Source: Isoetes taiwanensis
Taxonomy: Eukaryota; Streptophyta; Lycopodiopsida; Isoetales; Isoetaceae
Assembly: GCA_021234155.1 (NCBI GenBank)
Contig: JAJEKV010000768.1
Location: forward strand, 1-64,000
Direction of reading: 5' to 3'
Length of the DNA stretch: 64,000 nt
Shown: piece after piece, positions 47,448 through 57,109 of the stretch
How positions within the stretch are numbered: the stretch's first letter is position 1
How the letters are laid out: each line of letters begins with the position of its first letter
Translations under genes and position numbers: made by a program
Notes under the pieces: model-generated
Databases searched by the model: none
What the model saw: the letters and a program-made list of their open reading frames with translations, nothing else
Told to the model about the DNA's origin: nothing

Positions 47448-48031
47448 CTGAGGAACTCTACTTCTGCATCTAGCGAATGCATCACGTTCTCACTAAATAC
47501 CTTCCCGCATCTCTCACAACTACCAGAGAAGATCATACTAGGCTTACAAGGCCTCCACACACGAAAAGCCATATCCAATTTGTGACTGGAATCCCTCTCC
47601 TTAAACACAATATCCCTTGAACGGGCTTGTCGCTTCAGCATCATGACAACGAATTTAAAAAGCACAAGACAGAGCAATTTACAATTCTATCCAGCATCAG
47701 AGAAAAGAACAATGAAGATTTGTTAACTACCTTCTCAATATCCATCGTTTCAGGCTGCCACAGATCGATCTCTTCTTGTAGAACACAGAATCACAAACAC
47801 TATGACACAAAATACAAGGACCTGTTAAAATTGGGCCTTTCAAATATGTCTCAGGATAAGAATTTCAGACTAATTCACCACTGCAATCCATCTTCTAAAC
47901 TAGAGGCCAATTCAAAAGATCCTTTCAATGCTACAAACTTAGAAAGAAACAACACTTGCTGGCTTCCCGCAACCAGGAAGCATCTCGGTAACCCAAAGCT
48001 CAGGAACTTCTTGCACTACGCACAACCAGAT
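47448..48031 (-). repeat. Segmental duplication copy B, left part
   Basis: Aligns with 33,528-34,000. The minus frame 47,677-47,426 encodes FRVWRPCKPSMIFSGSCERC followed by GKVFSENVMHSLDAEVEFL, a CxxC pair plus GKVF that recalls a zinc finger, though no His pair is visible. A short exon-like piece MDIEKVVNK lies at about 47,750 before a GTAG donor. In copy A the same exon is frameshifted. The gene is unknown. It lies 3' of prolyl 4-hydroxylase on the same strand. The right end CAACCAGAT (48,023-48,031) is the left target duplication of the 6-kb element. Confidence 0.8.
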
Positions 48032-48069
48032 CGATGGTTTTATTTACGCCCGATTTGGGTTGGACTTCA

Positions 48070-48530
48070 ATGGAAACTTCCCCAATTTTTCGTGGAAACC
48101 TCCCTCACTTTGCCTGGAAACCTCCCTAGTCTTCCTGGAAACCTCCCCACCTTTCCTTGAAAACCTCTCCAACTTTCCAGGTAGATCTGGGAGGTTTCCA
48201 CGTTGGAAAACAGGGGAGGTTTCCATGGAAACCTCCCCGGGCTTCACTAGAAACCTCCCTAATTTTCTTGGTAGACCTGGGGAGGTTTCCACACAAGAAA
48301 ATAGGGGAGGTTTCCACGGAAAATTGGGGAGGTTTCCCATTAGAATCAGAAAAAAAATGCCCTCCACGATCCGCCTCAATCCATGTGCTTTTTAATATCC
48401 ACCTCGATGGTTGCATAAACATGCCTTTATTAATTATATCCTGCCTTTATTAATTACGCCCTTTTTTTAAAATATTTTAATGGAAACCTCCCCAATTTAC
48501 CAAAGAAACTAGGGGAGGTTTCTATGGAAT
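48070..48530. repeat. Subterminal array of GGAAACCTCCCC, left, both orientations
   Basis: About 13 copies or near-copies in 460 bp. The first five run forward (48,071 to about 48,170) and later ones mostly reversed (GGGGAGGTTTCC at about 48,188, 48,213, 48,281, 48,305 and 48,328). At 48,213-48,238 a reversed and a forward copy join in a perfect 26-bp palindrome centred on CCATGG. A longer direct repeat (GGTAGATCTGGGAGGTTTCC against GGTAGACCTGGGGAGGTTTC) is visible at 48,180 and 48,264. Subterminal motif clusters of this kind are known transposase binding sites in several plant DNA transposons. Confidence 0.9.
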
Positions 48531-48860
48531 GTTTATAGTCCACCTTGATTTTACTATGGTTGAATGAAGCCCTAGTAAATTCAACAAGGTCCATCTCATT
48601 TTCCTGTGGTCGAAACCCCAGTAGGTTCAACAAGGACGCTTCGTGACAATGTGGGTCTAGTGAGCGCGTCCAATTTCCAAACTATGAAAAGTTATGATCG
48701 CTTATGGTAGTGCTATTTATGTTTTACCTATGTGGCACCCTATATGCGATGACAAGTATTAATGTGATGGTATACCTTTTTGTCAACAAAATGTAATGCT
48801 AATAATATTTATAACAACAAACGTACATCAAAATATGTCTTATGAGGCACAAAGCCACGT
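48531..48860. other. Element interior, no gene seen
   Basis: AT-rich DNA between the left array and the 3' end of the Ulp1-type gene. A short repeated phrase occurs at 48,565-48,640 (CCCTAGTAAATTCAACAAGG and CCCAGTAGGTTCAACAAGG). No frame of note. Confidence 0.45.
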
Positions 48861-48863
48861 CAG

Positions 48864-51740
48864 TCAGACATAAAAAACAAATGCACGATGTAGTGTAAAT
48901 GTGGGCACTATGACATCATTGAGCCCGACGTCTGCTATGACGAAGACACAATGCATACAGCAAAGCAATAGCACAAGAAAGAACTTGTCGCTCCTTGGGA
49001 ACCACGACGTCAATCTGGAACCAATCTTCTCCAACCTAGCAAGAAAAATATATGACAAAGTTAAATAACGAATTCTTAAACCAAATCGGACGGTTACTCG
49101 TTCTACCTGAAGCGCTCTGCCACCCACATCTCGACGGGGATCCCAACAGAAGAGAGCATCCGCCAACATGCGCATCAACAAAGCCATGTGCACACCACAA
49201 CTATCGAAATCCCTCTGACGTGGTGCATCCATATTGCGAATGAAGAGGGGGGGCGCACCCTCTCATATCCCCGGGCGCTCCTCTAATCTGCATGTAAAGC
49301 TTCTCCCCTCACTATTTAAGTGTATGCAAATAGTGATAATCAACTTACCTACTCAACTCTACCACGCTAGGGCGCTCGCCACGAAACCCCTCGACCATGG
49401 AATCAAAATATAACCACGATGTGCTCACGTCCTCCTCAATCCCGAGGTGCTCAGCAATATCCATGTTCGGGAAAAGGAGGTACAACCACCAATGTCCACT
49501 GTAACAATTCAGATGGTCAAAATATATAGCAATAAAAGTAGACGATGTGTATGAACTAATAACATCACTCACTTGCGCACGATAGGCCGAATACCACATA
49601 TACGCCACCACCGCACGGGTCGGGTGAAGTCATCCCCAAAATCTGGAGTCAAGCGTGATGTTGCATCACTCCCTGGAGACCCTGTACAAAAGGGATGGGC
49701 ATGCGTGTAATAAAAAAGCACGCGCCCTCGGTCCTCTTCAGATAACATGTGCCTGATAATCCTTTATGGGGACGCAAAATGATATGAAGCATTAGACAAG
49801 AGTATAATAATACAATATAAAGAGTTTCCAAGAGACTCACATAATGTAGATGCATATGTGCCAGTCTCCCCATCTTCCTTTGTAGGCATCATCTAGGAAG
49901 TCACTCGTGATCTCAACCGATGACTGCGGGCAGAGGCTAGACCTGATATGTACCGCCATTTGTTCCAACACACCTCGCTGCACGAAATGGTACAAATATC
50001 CATGTGCCTCCCATTGGTATCCCGAAGATTCAACTAAAGAACCTCGCGCAACCCTCGGAACCAATCCGGGAACTGAGATCTATCGGAATGTTCAATCAAA
50101 GGGGTGCACGGGCTTCTCGCCCTCTCTCACTTGTCCATCCGCGCAAGGGAACAAAAATCTCGCTAGCAAAGAAAGCACCACGTTGGTAAGGAAAAATGAA
50201 GCCATGCCCTTGGGCCCTGTCAAACACCACCTCCTCCTCTGTGAGCTCTGCCCAATCCTCTGCCGAGGGGGGGTATGGCGTGAGCAATCCGGCACTGTGT
50301 CTCATGAAACGCGGTCTAAAGAAGAACTGTATCATCGTGAGGGTGACTGGAAGATGGTATAGATACAACCACATCTGGCGAATCGAGGGTATCACTAGAA
50401 ACGATGACACCTGGTGATGCAGCCAAGCTAGCAAGCATGTCTATAGTGGTATCTCTAAACATAGAGGCCACCTCGTCGAATGTCAATCTAGTGCACCATA
50501 CAGGACTGGATAGTGCACCAAGGGAGGGTGCAACATCTGAGTATGCCAACGAGGCAAAAGGGTGTGTAGTGCAAGGAGACAATGGTGTAGGAGAGATAAG
50601 GGACGTGGAAGATGCAGATGCTGGAGGGACTGGAATGTCACACACAAGACTAGATAGGGCATGGGCAGATGAACTAGCTAGAGGGGCCGTGGAAGGTGGA
50701 GGGACATACGATGATATAGGAAGGGAAGGGAAGCGAGGAAGGGAGGCGCGACTAAGGGTGAATGGTAAGATCGGAGGACGGGACGGTGGACCCGCTAAGG
50801 GGGGCCATGGAAGGTGGAGGGACATGTGAAGACGTGGCGTGAGGTGGTAGTCTAGGAGGAAAGTTATGAAGGGAGGTGGTATAAAGGGTGAATGGTAGAA
50901 TGGGAATATGGGAAGTGGTTAATGAAGGGCCCTCGACCTCAATGGGTAGTGTTCCGATGTAGAGGTCTACATCAACGGATAGAGGTAGGACAGTGGAGGT
51001 GCAAGAAGTAGAGCAAGGTGTCTCAAACCCTATCCCTCCATGTGATGCAAAGATCCATTGTGGCTCCCATATCAATCCCACCAAGCTCACCTACTGCATT
51101 GACTGCTGCTCCAACTACTACTCCAACTACTACTCCATCCCTTCCATGTACATCCTCACCCTGCAATGCATGTCTCTCATGTGGAGCCTCTCCTTCCTCT
51201 GCATCCATATGGCCATCGCGGGCCAAGAGCCTACTTTGTGTCTCACGAAAATGGGCCTCTGTGTCTTCGTCTCGTATCTGCATCAAAGTCTGAATATGAT
51301 CCGCTATCTGTGGCCCCTCCCCTGTGGGTATCTCACGAAACTAACTCTTGAGGAGACACCCTCATGTACCTCTCCCACCATGCCCCACCATTCTTTGTTA
51401 ATGACAAAGAAGCTTCTCGCCTAGCACACCTCACCTATCTGCGAGCTCGACTCCTCTCCCTCTCTTGTATGGCCTCGTCCTCAAGATCAACTGGCCGTGT
51501 CCTGCGCGCACCTGGCCATCAGCAACCCAAGGTACCTCAGGATGCTTGTTCTTCTGTGCACCATTCAACAACAAGCCCATATAACCCTCTCCACGGTCGA
51601 GCGTGTGTGAACAACCCTCGTAAATACAAAACCATCTATCCTCTAATCTAGTTGGCAACCTGGAGATGCATCTGATCCTCCAACACCCATGGATCACATC
51701 CCTAAACCAATCAACTTGAACCCTAAGTCTATGCACCCTG
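48864..51740 (-). pseudogene. Ulp1-type (C48) cysteine protease gene of the 6-kb element
   Basis: Minus-strand gene in several exons or broken frames. The protease core is clear: HLNCYSGHWWLYLLFPNMD then WLYFDSM (49,611-49,345) supply the catalytic His and Asp. PRQRDFDSCGVHMALLMRM (49,232 down) supplies the Gln and Cys, in the family order H-D-Q-C. Upstream lie LTEEEVVFDRAQGHGFIFPY (about 50,250), a Pro/Ser-rich linker (51,090-50,600) built of two tandem units, a charged helical frame (51,286-51,023, RDEDTEAHFRETQSRLLARD), and an N-terminal frame starting MHRLRVQVDWFRDVIHGC (51,736). C48 proteases cleave SUMO-like modifiers; many transposon copies have unknown targets. The catalytic residues are intact, but frame changes between exons make present function doubtful unless splicing explains them. 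Confidence 0.72.
50684..50920 (-). repeat. Tandem duplication encoding a Pro/Ser linker
   Basis: GGCC(G/A)TGGAAGGTGGAGGG begins units at 50,684 and 50,802; each ends with GGGTGAATGGTA. On the minus strand both encode LPFTL....SS(Y/H)VPPPS(T/M)APL. The 118-bp period with compensating indels keeps a similar peptide in the linker of the Ulp1 gene. Confidence 0.75.
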
Positions 51741-52690
51741 AAACCTTACCACTAAAAAGAGATACATAACAAACCCTAAAACCCTAACCGTTAAACTAAG
51801 TAATGGATCTAGTTAGCCTATATAAAGAGAACTCATTCATCAAGCGCATAGGTCTTAATCGGTGGATGTGGAGGTGGCGGTGGTGGCATCACATCCTCGC
51901 CCTCTTCATGTGCGCCCTCCCCATGTATATTATCTAAGGTAAGATGCAAGAAGGAAAAAAACATTAATATTGTTGAGTACTAATAAGTACTAAAAGAAAG
52001 GGCACAATGAAAAATTAGAATCAACCCTAACGAAATTCACATTTCTATGATCGCCACATCTATGCATGAAACTATTTCTTTCTGTTATGCATCCGTTTCA
52101 ATGGATTTTAATGTTGCTTAATAGTTTGAACATGGTACAATAGCAAGTACATAGCACACAATAGTGCACAATAAAAAGAATTTGAAACAAAATGCATTAA
52201 CCATTGAAACAAAATCATACAAACCGCTAAAATACTGTAGCAGCTTGTTTTTTTTTTTCACAAAATTCCAAGAACATGGGAATTCTTTTACAATATAACC
52301 TCAGGGAGGTGGCTCAAAAAAGTTCCTAAAATCAAAACAAATCCAATCCCAATCCAATTCAAACCAGTATCGAAAATTTTGGAAATTTTGTATAAATTCA
52401 TTATTAAAAAGGAGTAGTACAGAGAGCTCTTTTACCAAGAAGAGCTTGTAAGAATACAATATCTCAATGCAAACCATATTTTAAAGAAATAATACTGAGC
52501 CAACTTCCTGATATCAAAGTTGAAAATCTCCTTGTGTAGGCTTACCTGACATCACGCTATTTGTAGCAAGTATATAATTCTTCGATTCTTCTTTGCCAAT
52601 TTTTCTGGTGATTAGAAAACCTTTGGAGTGGAAACCTCCCCTTCCTCTGCTGGGCTTCAGATTTCCGCTGTTTCAAGAGTTAAATCTGCC
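51741..52690. other. Element interior, AT-rich, no gene seen
   Basis: Upstream region of the Ulp1-type gene. A CTATATAAAGAG TATA-like site at 51,818 lies on the plus strand. One isolated GGAAACCTCCCC occurs at 52,631. No frame with a motif. Confidence 0.45.
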
Positions 52691-52695
52691 AAAAT

Positions 52696-53510
52696 TTGCA
52701 AATTCATGTAGATGCAAATTTCAAAACTCTATCTAGTATCAAATTTCAAAATCCAGGTTTGATGACTCAGAATAGAGAAGCTTTTGTGTTGGCCAATCTA
52801 ATGCTAGATAAGTCACAGAATAGGAAGGGTTACAGAAGTAAAATCAAGATTTCAACAACATTTAAAAATCCAAAAACATTTAAATAGTTCTTCTCTGAAT
52901 AAGCTCTGATATAAATAGTTCTTCTCATGGTAGAGATGTGGGTGGCTCTATGTCTTACATTTCTTGAGCTCCGAGGTGTCTGGCACTTTTTCCTGATTAT
53001 ATTCTGAAGTTTTGTGTTCTCTTCTGTGGTAACGATAAGAAATAGGAACTTGTGCTAATAATAATGGAGATTGGACTTCTGTTTCATGAAATATTCTATA
53101 CCAGGGCGTTGTAATCCTGTAAGGGTTTGATCACTGTTACAGAAGAATACTAGGTCGAATTCTGGAAGGGTTTGATCACGGTTTCTCTTGCCGATTGAAC
53201 TTTGTTCCCTTAATTATGCAAAGGTTTCTAAGGCGCTCAATAAGGCCGATATTTGCCCATGAAAACAAGAGGAGCAGAGGATTTTGTGTTGGCCAATCTA
53301 ATGCAGGATAAGTCACCGAATAGGAAGGGTTACAGAAGTAAAATCAAGCTGTCAAAAACATTTAAAATCCCAAAGAACAAGGATGTATGCTTACGAAATT
53401 GGTTCCCAGATACAAATACGCACGAGCCTTATTGGAGCAACCACTTGCTTCAGAGCTCTAAATACAAATGTCTGCATGCGAAAATGCAAAATTTAGATCA
53501 TCCAACATGA
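52696..53510 (+). other. Duplicated exon-like block inside the 6-kb element
   Basis: The phrase FVLANLM(L/Q)DKS(Q/P)NRKGYRSK is encoded twice on the plus strand, at 52,775-52,880 and 53,272-53,375, in nearly identical DNA (GTGTTGGCCAATCTAATGC). GGTTTGATCAC also recurs between the copies (53,120 and 53,170). Copy 2 continues open to NKDVCLRNWFPDTNTHEPYW. I do not recognise the protein. It may be a captured host exon duplicated within the element, as in Pack-MULEs. Confidence 0.45.
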
Positions 53511-53934
53511 ATCAGAAGATCAAACTCGTAAAAAACTCCAAATTCGATTTGCTTACCCAAATCCTCGGTCCCCCGAGAATCAACGCACCGACCTCGGTTT
53601 TGTCCTTCCTTTTTGCTCGTTTGAAACCCTGATCCGGCCCATAAGAAAGATCAATCTATCTCCCAAAGCCAAATACAACCTTGCTTCCTGATTCCTTGCC
53701 TTGAATCCGGTCCGGCAAAGGCAGCGCCGTTCTTAATTTGTTTGAGAGAGCAGGCCTTCAATTGAATAAGAGCTTTTCGCGCTTCTCTTGCTATAGAAAA
53801 GGAACTCCAAAAGCCCCAAATAAAAATTCATCTACGAAATCAGTGAAAGAAGCAATCCAATCTCGCCGTTGATGTTAAATTCTTGCATCTATGAGGAGTA
53901 GATCTCGTCGATCAAAAAATTCTAATCTAATTGA
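53511..53934. other. Element interior before right array
   Basis: Higher-complexity DNA (CCTCGGTCCCCCGAG, AACCTTGCTTCCTGATTCC) without an open frame. The pattern resembles a 5' UTR or captured genic sequence read on the minus strand. No feature can be named. Confidence 0.35.
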
Positions 53935-54036
53935 AAATCTCCCCAACTTTCACTTAATGGAAACCTCCCCAAGCTTCTATGGAAAGCTGGGGAGGTTTCC
54001 ATATAGGAAAATTGGGGAGGTTTCCAATATTGGGAG
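53935..54036. repeat. Subterminal GGAAACCTCCCC array, right
   Basis: Two forward copies (about 53,940, partial, and 53,965) and two reversed copies (53,989 and 54,014), with AAAATTGGGGAGGTTTCC adjoining the right TIR. The left array has the same phrase AAAATTGGGGAGGTTTCC (48,322), so both ends share subterminal structure. Confidence 0.88.
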
Positions 54037-54069
54037 TCTAACCAAATTCGGGCGCAGATAGTTTGATCG

Positions 54070-55294
54070 CAACCAAATGCTCCATTTTCAGCAAGAATTA
54101 TATTAGTAATATGACATCATACTTCAAATTCAGTAGCGGCTCTGAGATGCTGCTCGAAATTTCTATCATGACGAAAGCTTACTTTCCAATTTTTATTTAT
54201 TTATTTTTTTTCTTTTTCTAGCCGTAGATTCATAAATCAATAGATCTAACAGTTGAAATGAAATTTAGTTGATGTAACAGGAAGCTGGGTATACCAAATT
54301 CTGTAATTATTGTAGGTTTTGGGGGTGTGGGGCATTAGGCAAGCCTGTTAATAAATATGGTTTACAATCTGAGTTCATCTTATGGTCATCAAAGATGGAC
54401 CAAATGGCAGGTCTTCACATCCAATCTTCAATATCTCTGATCGATTTTGTTGCAACGCATTTCACAACTTCAATTATAAGGCATCTTTCACACAATGCCA
54501 ACTACAATTTTTGAGGTATTTAGCAGATTATACAGCTAGCAAAGTGAAGAGAGGAATATAGACATTGTCAAATGTACCATTGGGAGACATTGAATAAAAG
54601 ACAAGTGCATCTTCCTGCCTTGGCTTCAGTGTCACCTTAAGATCATTAAATTGTTTATAGCCATAATCAATGTCCATATTCCTATAATTTTACAGACAAG
54701 AAGAATGAAACATTGGAAACTATTTATAAGTGGAAAATGGATGTAAGTGGAAGCTCAGGTACAACAAATGGAAAGACTTTTTCTCCTCCTCCTTCAGCGT
54801 TAATTAGATAGAGCAGGAAGGAAGCCATTAGCCAGGAGAACTAAATGAGTAAGAACAATTAAGCACATATTAAATCTGCATTAAAAATAAATAAATAAAC
54901 CACAGGGCAATTATTGTTTGCATTGCCATATTATCTTCTCTAGCAAGAACAAAGAAACGCGTGTAGAGATGTACCCTTTGGCTCTTTTGTAGTCTATATT
55001 CTGCAAGACTGAATGTATCAAAATGACTGTTGTATTTCTGCCCAATACCATAATGCAGGATATTGAATGGCTGCAGTACATGAAAGATTAAACAAAATGG
55101 AGTGGCTTAGAATTCTGTGAGCTTGCCAAGTGTATGTTTACGGCATGTCATATGCTGAGCTGAGGCCATTAATATAGCTGCACACCATTAAAATCCATCT
55201 CTCAGACATATTGTTATAGACTTTATACCTCATGAAGCATATGCAGGTCAAAAATTTATTCCATTCGGATAACCTTATGACTATAACATGATCT
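54070..55294 (-). repeat. Segmental duplication copy B, right part
   Basis: Starts with the target duplication CAACCAAAT, then TGCTCCATTTTCAGCAAGAA, matching copy A 34,000-34,142. At 54,224 it continues into GTAGATTCATAAATCAATAG, matching copy A from 43,396. It therefore preserves the empty site of the 9.2-kb element (TTTCTAGCC at 54,215-54,223). Identity with copy A is high with small indels. Confidence 0.9.
54400..55294 (-). pseudogene. Prolyl 4-hydroxylase pseudogene, copy B (3' half)
   Basis: The same exons as in copy A. 55,075-54,973 gives IGQKYNSHFDTFSLAEY (HxD ligands kept). About 54,835-54,770 gives FLLYLINAEGGGEKVFPF. About 54,690-54,590 gives YGYKQFNDLKVTLKPRQEDA then LVFYSMSPNGTFDN, closer to the functional family than copy A (KPKKGDALLFYSLxPNGTxD). 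The last exon near 54,490-54,440 has WHCVKDAL, which may keep the distal His, but a one-base deletion shifts the frame before VKCVATKSI. A stop follows soon after. The N-terminal exons are absent. Copy A and copy B therefore decayed independently, at different positions. Confidence 0.78.
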
Positions 55295-55888
55295 ACCTAT
55301 ATACTATCAGCCTTGGTTGACATATCAATAGTTAGTTGGCATATTAATAGGAATCCTAGTTACATTAGAGGTTTGGTGGAGTCTATTAACGCCCTTGTGA
55401 GTCCATTCCAAATTTGGATTTTAGTGGGTTTCGAACGCCAGACGGATATGCTGAAAAAGCCCCCACTTAACCTTATGGCGAACCTCAGGTTCGAGCAACC
55501 GAACCTGTTAAACATCATTATTACTTGCTTGTTTACTCATTAAGCCTAATTCCCCCCTTCTCCCCACCTTCCCACCGAACTGAAGCTTTAACCAGTACTT
55601 CGAGCGAGATACCACAAGCATGCCTCAATTGGGCGCCAAAGCTTTGGAGGGCATTTCGAATTTTGGATTGACGTCAATCCTCACCCAAATCTGGAGGAAA
55701 TCTCACTTTTTCCTTCGTATTTTAACGAAGAATTGCATCACTTTTGGTCGTCAGACTTCGAAGCTCTCAAACCGATCAAAGCCTGTCAAATTTTCTGATC
55801 TATGGCAGAGGTAATAGTTCTATAGATTTCAGGCAATGACAATGAGTTAATTTTTTCTTTATAACAAAAAATAAACGGCCAATTCCTT
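55295..55888 (+). other. Unassigned stretch with two short plus-strand frames
   Basis: Frames at 55,313-55,543 and 55,620-55,814 (MPQLGAKALEGISNFGLTSI) have no motif known to me. The second ends SDLWQR before GTAATAG, a possible splice donor, so it might be a first exon of the following coiled-coil sequence. This is inference only. Confidence 0.25.
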
Positions 55889-57024
55889 ATGAGGTGCCCA
55901 AGAACTGCTTGTCCTACAAAAATCAATATAACCGGAAGTAACAGGTCAACGAGAATGGACGAGAATGCTCTTCGACTTTCTGGTGCAATGAATATTGATC
56001 TCTGGGTGCTTGGGGAACTCTATCCCATCGACCCGATCACCAGAAGACCTCCTGAATTTCATTGCATCGGGGCTTATTCATTTTGCCTATAAGGGTAATG
56101 AAGGTCTTCTTGGATATTGCAATAATATTTCTAGTCATTCTGATGTGCATTTGAGAACAATGTCGTGTGGAGTGCATTGCAATATGGCAGCACACTGTAA
56201 TTACCTCCAACAATGTAATTATTTCCTAATTAACAAGTCTAAGAATGCTGATGACCTGCAAGCTTCTAATCAAAGATTGCTCATGGAGGTGGAATCCCTT
56301 AAACAAGGATTGAAAAGGTGCTCTGACGACAATGACAAACTGGAGAGGAAGTTAAAGAGATTGAAAATGACACCATTGGGCATGAGGGAGACGAAAAAGG
56401 AGCTGAAGGCCCTAAATGTACTTGCTCCTGGTGGTGGAGACTCTAGAAGAAGAATCCACGCTATTAAAAGAATCATTGCATCTGTGTGTAGCTTGGTTGG
56501 TGTGGCTGATTTGGAAGCGGAACCCGGAGAGGAAGTTAAAGAGATTGAAAATGACACCATTGGGCATGAGGGAGGCGAAAAAGGAGCTGAAGGCCCTAAA
56601 TGTACTTGCTCCTGGTGGTGGAGACTCTAGAAGAAGAATCCACGCTATTAAAAGAATCATTGCATCTGTGTGTAGCTTGGTTGGTGTGGCTGATTTGGAA
56701 GCGGCGGCGGTTGTGGATCTTTCAGGGGATTCAACAGCCTGCAGCCTCTCTGATTCCTCGACTCAGGTACAAGCTATTTCAAAGCTTTCTGATGTTCCCG
56801 GGATTAGTAGAGCGGAAGTTTGCCATTTGGCAGGACTTCTTGGGCATTGTAGATGGTGATGGTCAGTTTGTACAGCAGTAGAGTTGCAGTTTTTTTGTGA
56901 GTTTGTTGTGGAGTGTCGAGGTATCGCTGTCTCTTTGGGGCAGTTCTCCTTCCTCCTCACTTGCTTTGTAACATTACCATTCTTTTAGTATATTGATGAC
57001 ACAGTTCTTCAAAAAAAAAAAAAA
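55889..57024 (+). mobile_element. Poly(A)-tailed retroposed sequence with coiled-coil ORF
   Basis: A plus-strand frame from 55,995 encodes a Cys-containing start and then a coiled coil (LLMEVESLKQGLKRCSDDND, KLERKLKRLK), then VLAPGGGDSRRR and IIASVCSLVGVADLEA. A 184-bp tandem duplication breaks the frame at 56,526. After it the second copy carries on to AAVVDLSGDSTACSLSDSST and a stop at 56,857-56,859. The 3' UTR ends GACACAGTTCTTC followed by 14 A (57,011-57,024). A truncated second 3' end of the same family lies at 62,540-62,660 on the other strand. The tail without a clear RT domain means a LINE 3' part or a retroposed mRNA. The protein family is not recognised. Confidence 0.5.
56342..56709 (+). 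repeat. 184-bp tandem duplication, nearly identical copies
   Basis: Unit 1 begins GGAGAGGAAGTTAAAGAG at 56,342 and unit 2 at 56,526. I find one clear difference (GGAGACGAAAAAGG against GGAGGCGAAAAAGG) and another next to the joint. Because 184 is not a multiple of three, the second unit is read in a different frame after the first, so the duplication destroyed the ORF. The near identity shows it is recent. Confidence 0.92.
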
Positions 57025-57109
57025 CCCGGTGAATCCCTATTAAAAGAATAAGAGAATACCTTGTAATATTGCTACTTTGTTAAAAAAGTTAGTAACTAAA
57101 GATGATGTC

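Larger units (their letters stand above)
48032..54069 (-). mobile_element. 6.0-kb TIR transposon with Ulp1 gene and GGAAACCTCCCC arrays
   Basis: The left end CGATGGTTTTATTTACGCCC and the reverse complement of the right end, CGATCAAACTATCTGCGCCC, open TIRs that stay alike for about 45 bp (then CGATTTGGGTTGGAC against CGAATTTGGTTAGAC). The flanking 9-mers are CAACCAGAT (48,023-48,031) and CAACCAAAT (54,070-54,078), 8 of 9 equal. Copy A shows the site without insert (GCAAACAAACCGGGCTCC near 33,990-34,010). Subterminal arrays of GGAAACCTCCCC lie next to both TIRs. The only gene recognised is a minus-strand Ulp1-type protease; no transposase is visible. Nine-base duplication, long TIRs and a Ulp1 gene without transposase resemble the Kaonashi type of Mutator-like elements known from plants. 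The superfamily is therefore an inference. Confidence 0.87.

Noticed and set aside
48044-48453. ORFs of 98-111 aa on both strands with repeated ETSP and GGF patterns
   Set aside because: They are translations of the GGAAACCTCCCC subterminal array in both directions, not genes.
48070-48530. GGGGAGGTTTCC resembles the NF-kappaB site GGGRNNYYCC
   Set aside because: Plants lack NF-kappaB, and the motif sits in a transposon subterminal array. The likeness is accidental.
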